From contig JAMONK010000230.1 in assembly GCA_027065835.1 (NCBI GenBank), forward strand, positions 1 to 5,856: a stretch of DNA of 5,856 nucleotides. Reading direction: 5' to 3'. Shown one piece after another: positions 1 through 5,472 of this stretch (its first letter is position 1; the number at the start of each line of letters is the position of its first letter). Origin of the DNA: Thermococcus sp. (GTDB lineage Archaea; Methanobacteriota_B; Thermococci; Thermococcales; Thermococcaceae). The notes under the pieces are model-generated. The model was not told the DNA's origin. It made no database searches and saw only the letters and a list, made by a program, of their open reading frames with translations. Both the position numbers and the translations under genes were made by a program.

Positions 1-20
1 AGGTATATTGAGCGGGCATA

Positions 21-30
21 GTATTTAAGG
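21..30 (-). promoter_or_regulatory. Possible TATA box for a leftward gene outside the window
   Basis: Read on the minus strand, an A-rich, BRE-like stretch (AAAAACC) runs into CCTTAAATAC, a fair archaeal TATA box. Transcription would start about 25 bases further on, at the window edge, so any gene it serves lies outside. The same bases are also AT-rich on the plus strand, but no plausible plus-strand gene follows. This is inferred from motif shape only. Confidence 0.3.
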
Positions 31-61
31 TTTTTGAATACCCGCCCGGGAGGGAGATGGT

Positions 62-98
62 GGACCGGCCATAGAACGTGTTATCCTGTGGCCGGCCC
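62..98. repeat. GC-rich inverted repeat (imperfect 13-bp arms)
   Basis: The arms at 62-74 and 86-98 pair over 13 positions with one A/C mismatch (64/96) and one T/G wobble (72/88), around an 11-base loop. The core CCGGCCA/TGGCCGG is perfect. It lies just beyond the T-run that follows the leftward gene ending at 125. On the minus strand the T-run comes before the hairpin, and on the plus strand the hairpin is followed by A's, so it is not a bacterial-type intrinsic terminator in either direction. Its role is unknown. Confidence 0.55.
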
Positions 99-115
99 GG
101 GGATTAATAAAAAAG
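99..115 (-). terminator. T-rich 3' end of the leftward cysteine-hydrolase gene
   Basis: On the minus strand, ten bases after the stop codon, comes CTTTTTTATTAATCCCC. Archaeal RNA polymerase terminates on runs of five or more T's without needing a hairpin, so this is a likely terminator. The same string, minus one A, follows the paralogous gene at 815-828. Confidence 0.6.
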
Positions 116-124
116 AATTGGATA

Positions 125-739
125 TCAAGCGGAGTTGTAGTAGATTGTGTAGGTCATCGGGTCGTCGTAGACTTCCTGTGGGGCAACCGAGTAGAAGTAC
201 TTCCAGCTCCAGCCACCATCGTTCTCGTCTAGGTTTATCCTGTAGTTGCTGGCTACCAGGTAGGACGCCCAGACGAGCTGGGAGCAGTAGTACTTGTCGC
301 TGTAGACCTTCGGTTTGCCGAGGTAGTCGTAGTTGTACGGCTTGCCCAGCTGCGCGTAGGCGAACTGCACCGCCCTCTGTCTGGTGGCATCGTCCGTTTT
401 AACGCGCTGGATTGCAACGACATCGTACCTGCTCAGGAACTCCCTAAGTGGGGTCAGGATAACCCCTTTCCCGATTTTGGCCTCGATGACCATCCAATCG
501 TTAATGCTCTCGTTGTACCAGGCGATTATCGCCACGTGTATCCAGTACCCGGGGATTATCGCGTTGAAGAGGTCTGGACTGTGGCCGTACACCAGATCGC
601 CCGCCTGAACGTTGGCTGGGTACGGGTGCTGGTAGGTTCTGGTGTCCCAGATGTAGTTCAGCAGGTCGCCGGCGCTGGCTGGAGCGGCCGTTGCCGCTAC
701 AAACAGAAAGACAAGCACGATGGCACCGAGCTTCTTCAT
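125..739 (-). CDS. Secreted YiiX/YebB-like permuted papain-fold cysteine hydrolase, copy 1
   Basis: This 204-residue protein looks like a small exported enzyme of the circularly permuted NlpC/P60 (YaeF/YiiX, peptidase C92-like) group. Family members are thiol hydrolases acting on amide or ester bonds, and the substrate here is unknown. The signal peptide has Lys2-Lys3, a hydrophobic stretch at about 5-19 and a cleavage site near Ala-Ser-Ala (21-23); there is no lipobox Cys, so it is probably released or loosely surface-held. Permuted order of catalytic residues: His68 in GYWIHVAIIA, Glu86 in MVIEA, nucleophile Cys152 in YYCSQLVWASY. Other shared motifs are HPYP (38-41), GDLVYGH (47-53), QLGKPY (130-135) and a C-terminal VAPQEVYDD. 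The start is fixed by a near-perfect ribosome binding site. It is roughly half identical to the neighbour at 841-1428. Family is fairly sure; function is open. Confidence 0.85.
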   Translation of the reverse strand: MKKLGAIVLVFLFVAATAAPASAGDLLNYIWDTRTYQHPYPANVQAGDLVYGHSPDLFNAIIPGYWIHVAIIAWYNESINDWMVIEAKIGKGVILTPLREFLSRYDVVAIQRVKTDDATRQRAVQFAYAQLGKPYNYDYLGKPKVYSDKYYCSQLVWASYLVASNYRINLDENDGGWSWKYFYSVAPQEVYDDPMTYTIYYNSA

Positions 740-742
740 TTC

Positions 743-752
743 ATCACCTCCT
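743..752 (-). promoter_or_regulatory. Strong ribosome binding site for copy 1
   Basis: On the minus strand the ten bases AGGAGGTGAT are fully complementary to the archaeal 16S rRNA 3' end. They sit three bases before the ATG at 739, which settles the start codon and suggests efficient translation. Confidence 0.85.
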
Positions 753-782
753 GGGTTTTAGCGGGATGATTACTCAATCGGG

Positions 783-792
783 CTTAAAAAAA
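783..792 (-). promoter_or_regulatory. TATA box of copy 1
   Basis: Minus-strand TTTTTTTAAG lies about 49 bases before the ATG at 739. A start about 25 bases downstream would fall near 763 and give a leader of roughly 24 bases containing the ribosome binding site. It lies beyond the T-run of copy 2, so copy 1 can be transcribed on its own. Confidence 0.55.
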
Positions 793-814
793 GTGACGCT
801 CTAAATTTGGGCAG

Positions 815-838
815 GGGATAATAAAAAATGAACAAAAA
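815..838 (-). terminator. T-rich 3' end of copy 2
   Basis: Starting two bases after the stop codon of the gene at 841-1428, the minus strand reads TTTTTGTTCATTTTTTATTA followed by TCCCC. Two T-runs (five and six) suit archaeal factor-independent termination. The distal TTTTTTATTA(A)TCCCC matches the 3' flank of copy 1. Confidence 0.6.
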
Positions 839-840
839 GT

Positions 841-1428
841 TCAGGCTGAGTCGTAGTATATCACGTATGTGTCACTGTCGTCGTAGATCTCCTGGGGGGC
901 AACCCCGTTCAGGTATTTCCAGCTCCAGCCCGGGTTGGCATCGATGTCCGGTCCACCCGCGGCCATGTAGGACGCCCAGACAAGCTCTGAGCAGTAGTAG
1001 CTGTCCCCGTAAACGTGCTTGCTGTACCAGTGCCAGTCATATGGCTTGCCAAGCTGCTGGAGGGCGAACTGGACCGCGGCCTGTCTGACGGAGTTGCTGG
1101 TGGCAACGCGCAGAACCGCGACCGTGTCGTACCTCTTGAGGAAATCGGAGAGGTAGACGAGCCTGACTTCACTGGGGTTGTCCCAGGCCTCCACAACAAC
1201 CCAGTCATTTGCGGAGTAGTCGTAGTATGCGATTATACCTGTGTGGGTCCAGTAGCCCGGGATTATGATGCTGCTCAGTGAGTTGTGCCCTATGACGATG
1301 TCTCCGGGCACTATGCCGGTCGGATACGGGTGGTAGTAGTTCGAACTGCCCAGACTGCTGGACGCCGCAACGGGGTTCAACATTGTCGCAAGTACCAACA
1401 GGGCAACTATTGGAGCAACCTTCTTCAT
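841..1428 (-). CDS. Secreted YiiX/YebB-like permuted papain-fold cysteine hydrolase, copy 2
   Basis: A 195-residue paralogue of the gene at 125-739, and its upstream neighbour in the direction of transcription. The signal peptide has Lys2-Lys3, a hydrophobic core at about 5-18 and likely cleavage after Val-Ala-Ala (20-22). Putative catalytic set: His62 in GYWTHTGIIA, Glu80 in VVVEA and Cys146 in YYCSELVWASY, in the permuted His-Glu-Cys order. Shared blocks with copy 1 include HPYP, GDIVIGH, FLKRYD, QLGKPY, GWSWKY, VAPQEIYDD and the end IYYDSA, so the whole mature domain is conserved. The middle loop after Glu80 and the region 156-166 differ most, which may change the substrate pocket. All key residues are present, so neither copy looks decayed. 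Natural substrate unknown; Thermococcales have no murein. Confidence 0.85.
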   Translation of the reverse strand: MKKVAPIVALLVLATMLNPVAASSSLGSSNYYHPYPTGIVPGDIVIGHNSLSSIIIPGYWTHTGIIAYYDYSANDWVVVEAWDNPSEVRLVYLSDFLKRYDTVAVLRVATSNSVRQAAVQFALQQLGKPYDWHWYSKHVYGDSYYCSELVWASYMAAGGPDIDANPGWSWKYLNGVAPQEIYDDSDTYVIYYDSA

Positions 1429-1433
1429 TTAAA

Positions 1434-1441
1434 TTCCCTCC
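1434..1441 (-). promoter_or_regulatory. Ribosome binding site for copy 2
   Basis: Minus-strand GGAGGGAA lies five bases before the ATG at 1428. It supports this start and is somewhat weaker than the site of copy 1. Confidence 0.7.
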
Positions 1442-1474
1442 AAGGTATTGCGGAAATAACATGATTTTTATTGG

Positions 1475-1482
1475 TTAATAAA
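1475..1482 (-). promoter_or_regulatory. Likely TATA box of copy 2
   Basis: Minus-strand TTTATTAA is about 50 bases ahead of the ATG and predicts a start near 1454 with a leader of about 26 bases. A second AT-rich block (AATAAAAAT, about 1464-1472) is an alternative that would give a shorter leader. Confidence 0.45.
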
Positions 1483-1511
1483 GCTTATGGATGATTTTTG
1501 ATGCGGACATG

Positions 1512-1573
1512 CGTGCCTGGATATACCATAGAGTACACTAACGGAGTTTTATGGTGCAGAATATCACGGTGCG
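1512..1573. other. Interrupted stem-loop in the divergent intergenic region
   Basis: The sequence 1512-1530 can fold onto 1550-1573. CGTGCC pairs GGTGCG with two G/T wobbles, a 2x2 mismatch follows, GATAT pairs ATATC, a five-base bulge (1556-1560) follows, and ACCATA pairs TATGGT. The loop is 19 bases. It lies upstream of both proposed promoters. It could be a structured RNA, a protein-binding DNA site or chance; no known RNA family is recognised (no ACA box or C/D boxes). Confidence 0.3.
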
Positions 1574-1592
1574 GTGGATTCCTCCGATGCCC

Positions 1593-1600
1593 ATTTAAAC
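1593..1600 (+). promoter_or_regulatory. TATA box of the dph2 operon
   Basis: ATTTAAAC lies 30-37 bases before the ATG at 1630 and predicts a start near 1620, giving a very short leader that still holds GGTGGT (1621-1626) as a ribosome binding site. Transcription starting here excludes the in-frame open stretch at 1498-1629 from the protein. Confidence 0.5.
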
Positions 1601-1629
1601 CGTTCACCCTATCATTGGTTGGTGGTTCA

Positions 1630-2670
1630 ATGCATGAAGTTTCGAGCCGCGAGATACTGAAAACCCTTCGAGAGCTCAACGCCAAGCGGGTGCTCATCCA
1701 GACGCCTGAGGGGCTGAAGAAGGAAGCCCAAGCTTTGGCCGATTTCCTTGAGGAGAACGGAATCGAGGCGATAATAAGCGGGGATATAAACTACGGCGCC
1801 TGCGACCCTGCGGACAGAGAGGCAAAGCTTCTCGGCTGCGATGCGCTGATACATCTAGGTCACAGCTACATGCGCCTCCACCTGGAGGTTCCCACGATAT
1901 TCGTCCCGGCCTTTGCGAACGTTGACGTGATTCCTGCCCTTGAGAGAAACCTCGGCGAGATTGGGAAGCTCGGGAGGAGGATCGCCCTCGTTACAACCGC
2001 CCAGCACATTAACCAGCTCGGAAGGGCGAGGGAGTTTCTGGAAAAGAAAGGCTTTGACGTCCTCGTTGGAGAAGGCGACTCCCGCGTTAGCTGGTCCGGC
2101 CAGGTTCTCGGATGTAACTTTGCCGCGGCTAAGGTCGATGCCGAGGGGGTTCTCTTCATAGGGGCCGGCTACTTCCACCCCCTTGGCGTTGCGGTCGCAA
2201 CGGGTAAACCGACTTTGGCCGTCAACCCCTATTCCGGCGATGCGATATGGATGGACGAGGAGGCGGAGCGCCTCATCAGAAAACGCTGGGCGCAGATAGC
2301 AAAGGCCATGGACGCTCAAAAATTCGGCGTCATAACCAGCACCAAGAAGGGCCAGCTTCGCTTGGCTGAGGCGAAGCGCATCGTCGAACTCCTCCGGGAG
2401 CACGGGAAATACGCGAGGCTCATAGCCATGAACCACATTAACTACCGGGCTTTGGAAGGCTTCGACTTCGATGCCTACGTCGTCGTCGCCTGCCCGAGGG
2501 TTCCAATAGACGACTACGAGAACTGGAGGAAGCCCGTGCTGACACCGACCGAGGTGGAGATACTGCTCGGCCTCCGCCAGGACTACGCTTTCGATGAGAT
2601 CCTCGGGGCTGAGAGGGAGAAGGATGAATCCGTGGGGGTATCGTTCCATGGACCTGGAGGTTCCCTTTGA
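1630..2670 (+). CDS. dph2: Dph2, diphthamide synthase step 1 (2-(3-amino-3-carboxypropyl)histidine synthase)
   Basis: This 346-residue protein matches archaeal Dph2, the [4Fe-4S] enzyme that cleaves S-adenosylmethionine in a non-classical radical reaction. It transfers the 3-amino-3-carboxypropyl group to the target histidine of elongation factor 2, the first step of diphthamide synthesis in the cytoplasm. The three cluster cysteines are visible at 58 (NYGACDP), 162 (VLGCNFAAA) and 288 (VVACPRVPIDD), almost exactly where the Pyrococcus horikoshii enzyme has them (59, 163, 287). Other hallmarks are QTPEGL (24-29), LGHS (76-79), FIGAGYFHPLG (176-186) and NPY (199-201). Archaeal Dph2 works as a homodimer, which fits its usual size here. 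The ATG at 1630 is chosen for the preceding GGTGGT and for normal family length. Its 3' end overlaps the next gene by 23 bases, implying an operon. Confidence 0.95.
   Translation: MHEVSSREILKTLRELNAKRVLIQTPEGLKKEAQALADFLEENGIEAIISGDINYGACDPADREAKLLGCDALIHLGHSYMRLHLEVPTIFVPAFANVDVIPALERNLGEIGKLGRRIALVTTAQHINQLGRAREFLEKKGFDVLVGEGDSRVSWSGQVLGCNFAAAKVDAEGVLFIGAGYFHPLGVAVATGKPTLAVNPYSGDAIWMDEEAERLIRKRWAQIAKAMDAQKFGVITSTKKGQLRLAEAKRIVELLREHGKYARLIAMNHINYRALEGFDFDAYVVVACPRVPIDDYENWRKPVLTPTEVEILLGLRQDYAFDEILGAEREKDESVGVSFHGPGGSL
2634..2639 (+). promoter_or_regulatory. Ribosome binding site inside the dph2 end
   Basis: GGGGGT can pair with ACCTCC of the 16S 3' end over six positions (one G/U wobble) and lies eight bases before the ATG at 2648. 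It favours that start over the ATG at 2624, which has a weaker GAGGG ahead of it. Confidence 0.5.
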
Positions 2671-3028
2671 GGTGTTGAACTGGATAGCGATCTTTGGGAT
2701 TTACTACTGGGCCCTCACCCTCGTCCTCGAGCTCATGACCTACATCCAGCCCAGACGTTCCACCGCCGCTGCTCTCTCCGTCGTCAGTGCGGTGATCTTC
2801 ATAAAGGTGAACTTCCTAGCGAGCTTTTTGCTCCTCCTTACGTACCTCCTCTGGAAGAAAACCGGTGTCAAACTAGCTTTCTCGGTCTCGATCTTCGTGT
2901 CCGTGTTCTTCCTCATCGGTGCGGTGTCGGTTACGATACTGTTCGGGATACTCGGCACCGCCCTACACGTTCCCGGCTACGAGATGCATGGAACCCTCAA
3001 GGATTTGCTGGAGATGGCCTACAGGTGA
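2648..3028 (+). CDS. Small multi-pass membrane protein of unknown function
   Basis: I do not recognise this 126-residue protein as a named family. It is strongly hydrophobic. Likely membrane segments lie at about 9-32, 38-52 and 54-69 (possibly joined), and 77-103, giving three or four helices. They are separated by short basic turns (PRR at 35-37; KKTGVK at 70-75), which by the positive-inside rule should face the cytoplasm. The tail after 104 is short and polar (HVPGYEMHG) and probably helical at the end. No catalytic or metal-binding motif is evident. It overlaps dph2 by 23 bases and ends five bases before the methylase gene, so it is almost certainly co-transcribed and perhaps translationally coupled with them. 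An alternative start at 2624 would add eight residues (MNPWGYRS). Confidence 0.75.
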   Translation: MDLEVPFEVLNWIAIFGIYYWALTLVLELMTYIQPRRSTAAALSVVSAVIFIKVNFLASFLLLLTYLLWKKTGVKLAFSVSIFVSVFFLIGAVSVTILFGILGTALHVPGYEMHGTLKDLLEMAYR

Positions 3029-3030
3029 GG
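3024..3030 (+). promoter_or_regulatory. Ribosome binding site of the METTL5-like gene, overlapping the upstream stop
   Basis: GGTGAGG spans the TGA stop of the membrane protein gene (3026-3028) and lies three bases before the ATG at 3034. This decides the start against the GTG at 3025 and suggests translational coupling. Confidence 0.65.
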
Positions 3031-3033
3031 GCC

Positions 3034-3666
3034 ATGAGAAAGAAGCACCTTGCGATGACGCTCTCCCGTTTGAAGGGGTTTTCATCCCCAAAACCCGAAC
3101 TGGAACAGTATCGGACCCCTGGAGACGTTGCCGCGGAGATGCTCTGGCTGGCCGGTTCCCTCGGAGACATCGCGGGAAAGGTCGTGGCGGACCTCGGTGC
3201 GGGAACCGGGGTGCTGGCGGTGGGGGCATGTCTGATGGGTGCAGGAAGGGTTTACGCAGTTGAAATAGATGAGCATGCCCTTGCGGTTGCGGGGGAGAAC
3301 GCGAGGGCGTTGGGCCTGGGGGATTGCATCGAGTTCCTCCACATGGATGTGTCGAAGTTCAGTGAAACGGTTGACACGGTCGTTATGAACCCCCCCTTTG
3401 GGAGTCAGAGTCCCCACGCGGATAGGCCTTTCCTCCTCAAGGCCTTTGAGGTAGCGGGGGTTGTTTACTCAGTTCATCTGGCCAAGCCGGAGGTGAGACG
3501 CTTCATCGAGACGTTCAGCGTGGATAATGGATTTAGGGTGAGTCACCGCCTTTCGATGCCTTTTGAGCTCCCAGCCCAGTTTTTCTTTCACAGAAAACCC
3601 GTTGAGCGGATTCTCGTGGACGTATATCGGTTTGAGCGGTTAACCGTTGATGGGACACCGGTTTAA
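3034..3666 (+). CDS. METTL5-like RNA N6-adenine methyltransferase
   Basis: A 210-residue class I S-adenosylmethionine methyltransferase closely resembling eukaryotic METTL5 along its length. Residues 18-28 (SPKPELEQYRT) correspond to the METTL5 N-terminal KPKLLLEQYPT block. Motif I, the cofactor loop, is VVADLGAGTGVLAVG (50-64), the ribose-binding acid is Glu77 in VEID, the catalytic NPPF is at 119-122 (VMNPPFGSQS), and VYSVH (144-148) and LPAQFFFHRKP (179-189) match the family's C-terminal region. NPPF marks methylation of an adenine N6. Human METTL5 methylates A1832 of 18S rRNA near the decoding centre, and an equivalent m6A (E. coli position about 1500) is known in haloarchaeal 16S rRNA, so that site is the inferred target. 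The gene closes the dph2 operon. Family assignment is strong; the exact site is inferred. Confidence 0.9.
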   Translation: MRKKHLAMTLSRLKGFSSPKPELEQYRTPGDVAAEMLWLAGSLGDIAGKVVADLGAGTGVLAVGACLMGAGRVYAVEIDEHALAVAGENARALGLGDCIEFLHMDVSKFSETVDTVVMNPPFGSQSPHADRPFLLKAFEVAGVVYSVHLAKPEVRRFIETFSVDNGFRVSHRLSMPFELPAQFFFHRKPVERILVDVYRFERLTVDGTPV

Positions 3667-3670
3667 AAGC

Positions 3671-3684
3671 GAAACCGATATATG
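3671..3684 (+). promoter_or_regulatory. BRE/TATA element ahead of the helical-repeat gene
   Basis: GAAACCGATATATG combines a purine-rich BRE with a TATA-like core, 27-40 bases before the ATG at 3711. The predicted start is near 3704, so the mRNA would be almost leaderless, which agrees with the lack of a good ribosome binding site. TTTAAAAG at 3662-3669, overlapping the previous stop codon, is an alternative TATA box giving a leader of about 20 bases. Confidence 0.45.
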
Positions 3685-3710
3685 CCCCCAGCTTCGTAGT
3701 TATAACTGGA

Positions 3711-5429
3711 ATGAGTGCCGAGGGCAACCTGAGTGAGAAGGAGATCAGGGGTCTCATCCTATCCTGGAGGATAATGGATGCGGTGGAGCTTGCCCTCCGC
3801 GACATCCGGGTACTCCGCATACTCCTGAGTCTCCTGAGGGACGGGGACGAGACCACCAGGACGCGCGCGTTTATGGCCCTCAACGAGGTTGTGAAGAGGG
3901 GGGATGAGAGGGTCAGGTTCACGGTGGCCGCTGAGGGTTTCGACGCCATCCTTGAGGGGCTCAGCAGTGGTGACTCAAAGGTGGCCATGAAGGCGGTGAG
4001 GGTTCTCAAAAACCTGGTTGAGGGGTTCCCTCTTTCGGATGAGGCCCTTCTGAGGCTGGTCCGTACGATAGTCTCCCTCGTCAAGAAATACAGCGATGAT
4101 GTCCTTTCCGGCGAACTCTCCGACGTGGTGGCCCATCTAAAGGTCCTTCACCCCTCCCCCATGCTGCGCTCTGAGATTTCGAAGTTAATATCCTCAAGGA
4201 ACCCCCGTATCAGGGCCATGGGACTCAGGCTTCTGCTCAACGTCTTCGTTTTTACCGGGGACGTTAAAACTCTGAAACTCCTGCTGGATTCCATCCAGGA
4301 CCTTCTATCCGAGAAGGACCCTCTCCTGCTGGATTTTATTTTGGGTATTCTGATGGACGTGTTCGGCCGTCCCATACCGGCTGAGATTATCAGGGACCTT
4401 CCTCCCCTGCTTGATAGGGTTAAATCCCTGGCAACTGGCTCTGAAGACTTTTTCGTGAAGTCCAAGGCCAGGGAGGTTGCCCACGCCATTGAAGATTTTC
4501 TCTACTCGTACTACTCATCGAGGCCCGAGGAGGCAAGGGAAGTCATACACGAACTCATAGTTCGGGGTGAGGTGAACGCTGCCGTTGACCTTGCCGTGGC
4601 CACTGCCGATGAGTTCATCCTGAAGTGGCTGGGGAACGTGTTGAAGGCCCGTGGGGTACAGATGGACGTTCCCGCCAGAATGATCCCGGGCCCCGTCAGA
4701 ACCCCTCAGAAGCGCAAGATGGTGTTCATGTCCCCGCCCCTTACCCAGCTGGCCCCTCCGAGGAAGACACGTATACGCATGAAGGAGACGGTGCTCGGCG
4801 GCAACGATGAGATCCCACCTGCCGAGAGGACCGTAAACGTGTTGAAGGCGGTTGAGGAAGGGGACGCCGAGGCCCTGCTGGCCGCTCTTAGGTCTGGCCC
4901 CTCATCCATTGAAGAGGTTAAAGCACTGCTCAGGAACCCCAGAACACGGGCGGACACTTTGTGGACCCTGCAGGCGGTTTCATCCCGCGTTAAGGGGGAG
5001 GATGCCCTGGTTCTGGAACCTCTCGTGGATGAGCTAGTCGGGCTACTGTTGAATGGTACTTCCTGGGGGAGTTCAAAGGCCGCCAGGATTCTTGCTGTTG
5101 TATCCGCTGAGGGGGGCAGAAGGGGAATAGCGGAGAGAATCCTCGGCTTTATGGAGTCGCATCCCGTTGCGGCCTTCCAGTTTTTCAGCTACTACCTCCT
5201 CCGGGACTGCGACCCCGAGATTGCCCGCACCGTTGTGGATTTTGCTGGTAAGTCCCTCCCGAGTAGGGAGCTTCAGTTCGATGCACTCCTTGTGCTTGAG
5301 GCGGTCTCCATAAAGTGCCCAGAGTTGATATGGGGGGACATCATCTCAAAGCTTGAAGAGGTTGCGGCTTCGGCGGAGGAGGAGAACTCGAAGATAGCCC
5401 GCCGCATCCTAGACCGGTTGGGACGATGA
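3711..5429 (+). CDS. HEAT-like alpha-solenoid protein with a basic proline-rich linker, function unknown
   Basis: This 572-residue protein is almost wholly helical, with repeated pairs of amphipathic helices rich in Leu, Val and Ala, typical of HEAT/ARM-type solenoids; such proteins serve as scaffolds or bind proteins or nucleic acids. Clear repeat units include about 32-64, 71-104, 112-146 and 153-200. A first solenoid half runs to about 315. Residues 319-372 break the pattern: rich in Pro and in Lys/Arg (PQKRK at 332-336, PPRKTRIRMK at 349-358) and probably extended. A second helical half fills 374-570. No signal peptide, membrane segment or catalytic motif is seen, so it should be cytoplasmic. 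It lies 44 bases after the METTL5-like gene and 43 bases before an RNA m5C methylase gene. The ATG at 3711 has only a weak upstream GGA; a near-leaderless mRNA is possible. I cannot name a family beyond the fold. Confidence 0.8.
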   Translation: MSAEGNLSEKEIRGLILSWRIMDAVELALRDIRVLRILLSLLRDGDETTRTRAFMALNEVVKRGDERVRFTVAAEGFDAILEGLSSGDSKVAMKAVRVLKNLVEGFPLSDEALLRLVRTIVSLVKKYSDDVLSGELSDVVAHLKVLHPSPMLRSEISKLISSRNPRIRAMGLRLLLNVFVFTGDVKTLKLLLDSIQDLLSEKDPLLLDFILGILMDVFGRPIPAEIIRDLPPLLDRVKSLATGSEDFFVKSKAREVAHAIEDFLYSYYSSRPEEAREVIHELIVRGEVNAAVDLAVATADEFILKWLGNVLKARGVQMDVPARMIPGPVRTPQKRKMVFMSPPLTQLAPPRKTRIRMKETVLGGNDEIPPAERTVNVLKAVEEGDAEALLAALRSGPSSIEEVKALLRNPRTRADTLWTLQAVSSRVKGEDALVLEPLVDELVGLLLNGTSWGSSKAARILAVVSAEGGRRGIAERILGFMESHPVAAFQFFSYYLLRDCDPEIARTVVDFAGKSLPSRELQFDALLVLEAVSIKCPELIWGDIISKLEEVAASAEEENSKIARRILDRLGR

Positions 5430-5436
5430 CGGCAGG

Positions 5437-5444
5437 TTTTTAAG
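5437..5444 (+). promoter_or_regulatory. TATA-like T-rich element between the last two genes
   Basis: TTTTTAAG lies 29-36 bases ahead of the ATG at 5473, the right distance for a promoter giving a short leader with GGGGGGA (5464-5470) as the ribosome binding site. The same T-run, with TTTT at 5448-5451, could partly terminate the helical-repeat transcript. Confidence 0.4.
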
Positions 5445-5472
5445 AGCTTTTGGAATTTAGCGTGGGGGGAAC

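Noticed and set aside
51..74. Possible plus-strand gene start (GGGAGGGAG then ATG at 57)
   Set aside because: The frame meets a TAG stop after five codons, so the ribosome-binding-like string has no gene behind it.
62..115. Bacterial-type intrinsic terminator
   Set aside because: The hairpin is followed by A's on the plus strand and preceded by T's on the minus strand, the wrong order on both.
34..402. 122-codon open frame on the plus strand
   Set aside because: It is mostly antisense to hydrolase copy 1, with Arg/Ser-rich low-complexity content and no start signals.
1498..1629. In-frame open extension (44 codons, several Cys) ahead of dph2
   Set aside because: A TATA box at 1593-1600 and GGTGGT before the ATG at 1630 place the start later, and 346 residues already equals the normal length with cluster cysteines at the expected positions.
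1855..2649. 264-codon open frame on the minus strand opposite dph2
   Set aside because: It lies wholly antisense to a clearly recognised dph2, has no ribosome binding site or family motifs, and long antisense frames are common in GC-rich genes.
3533..4084. 183-codon open frame on the minus strand
   Set aside because: It spans the METTL5-like gene end and the start of the helical-repeat gene; its Ser/Arg-rich composition is typical of an out-of-frame shadow.
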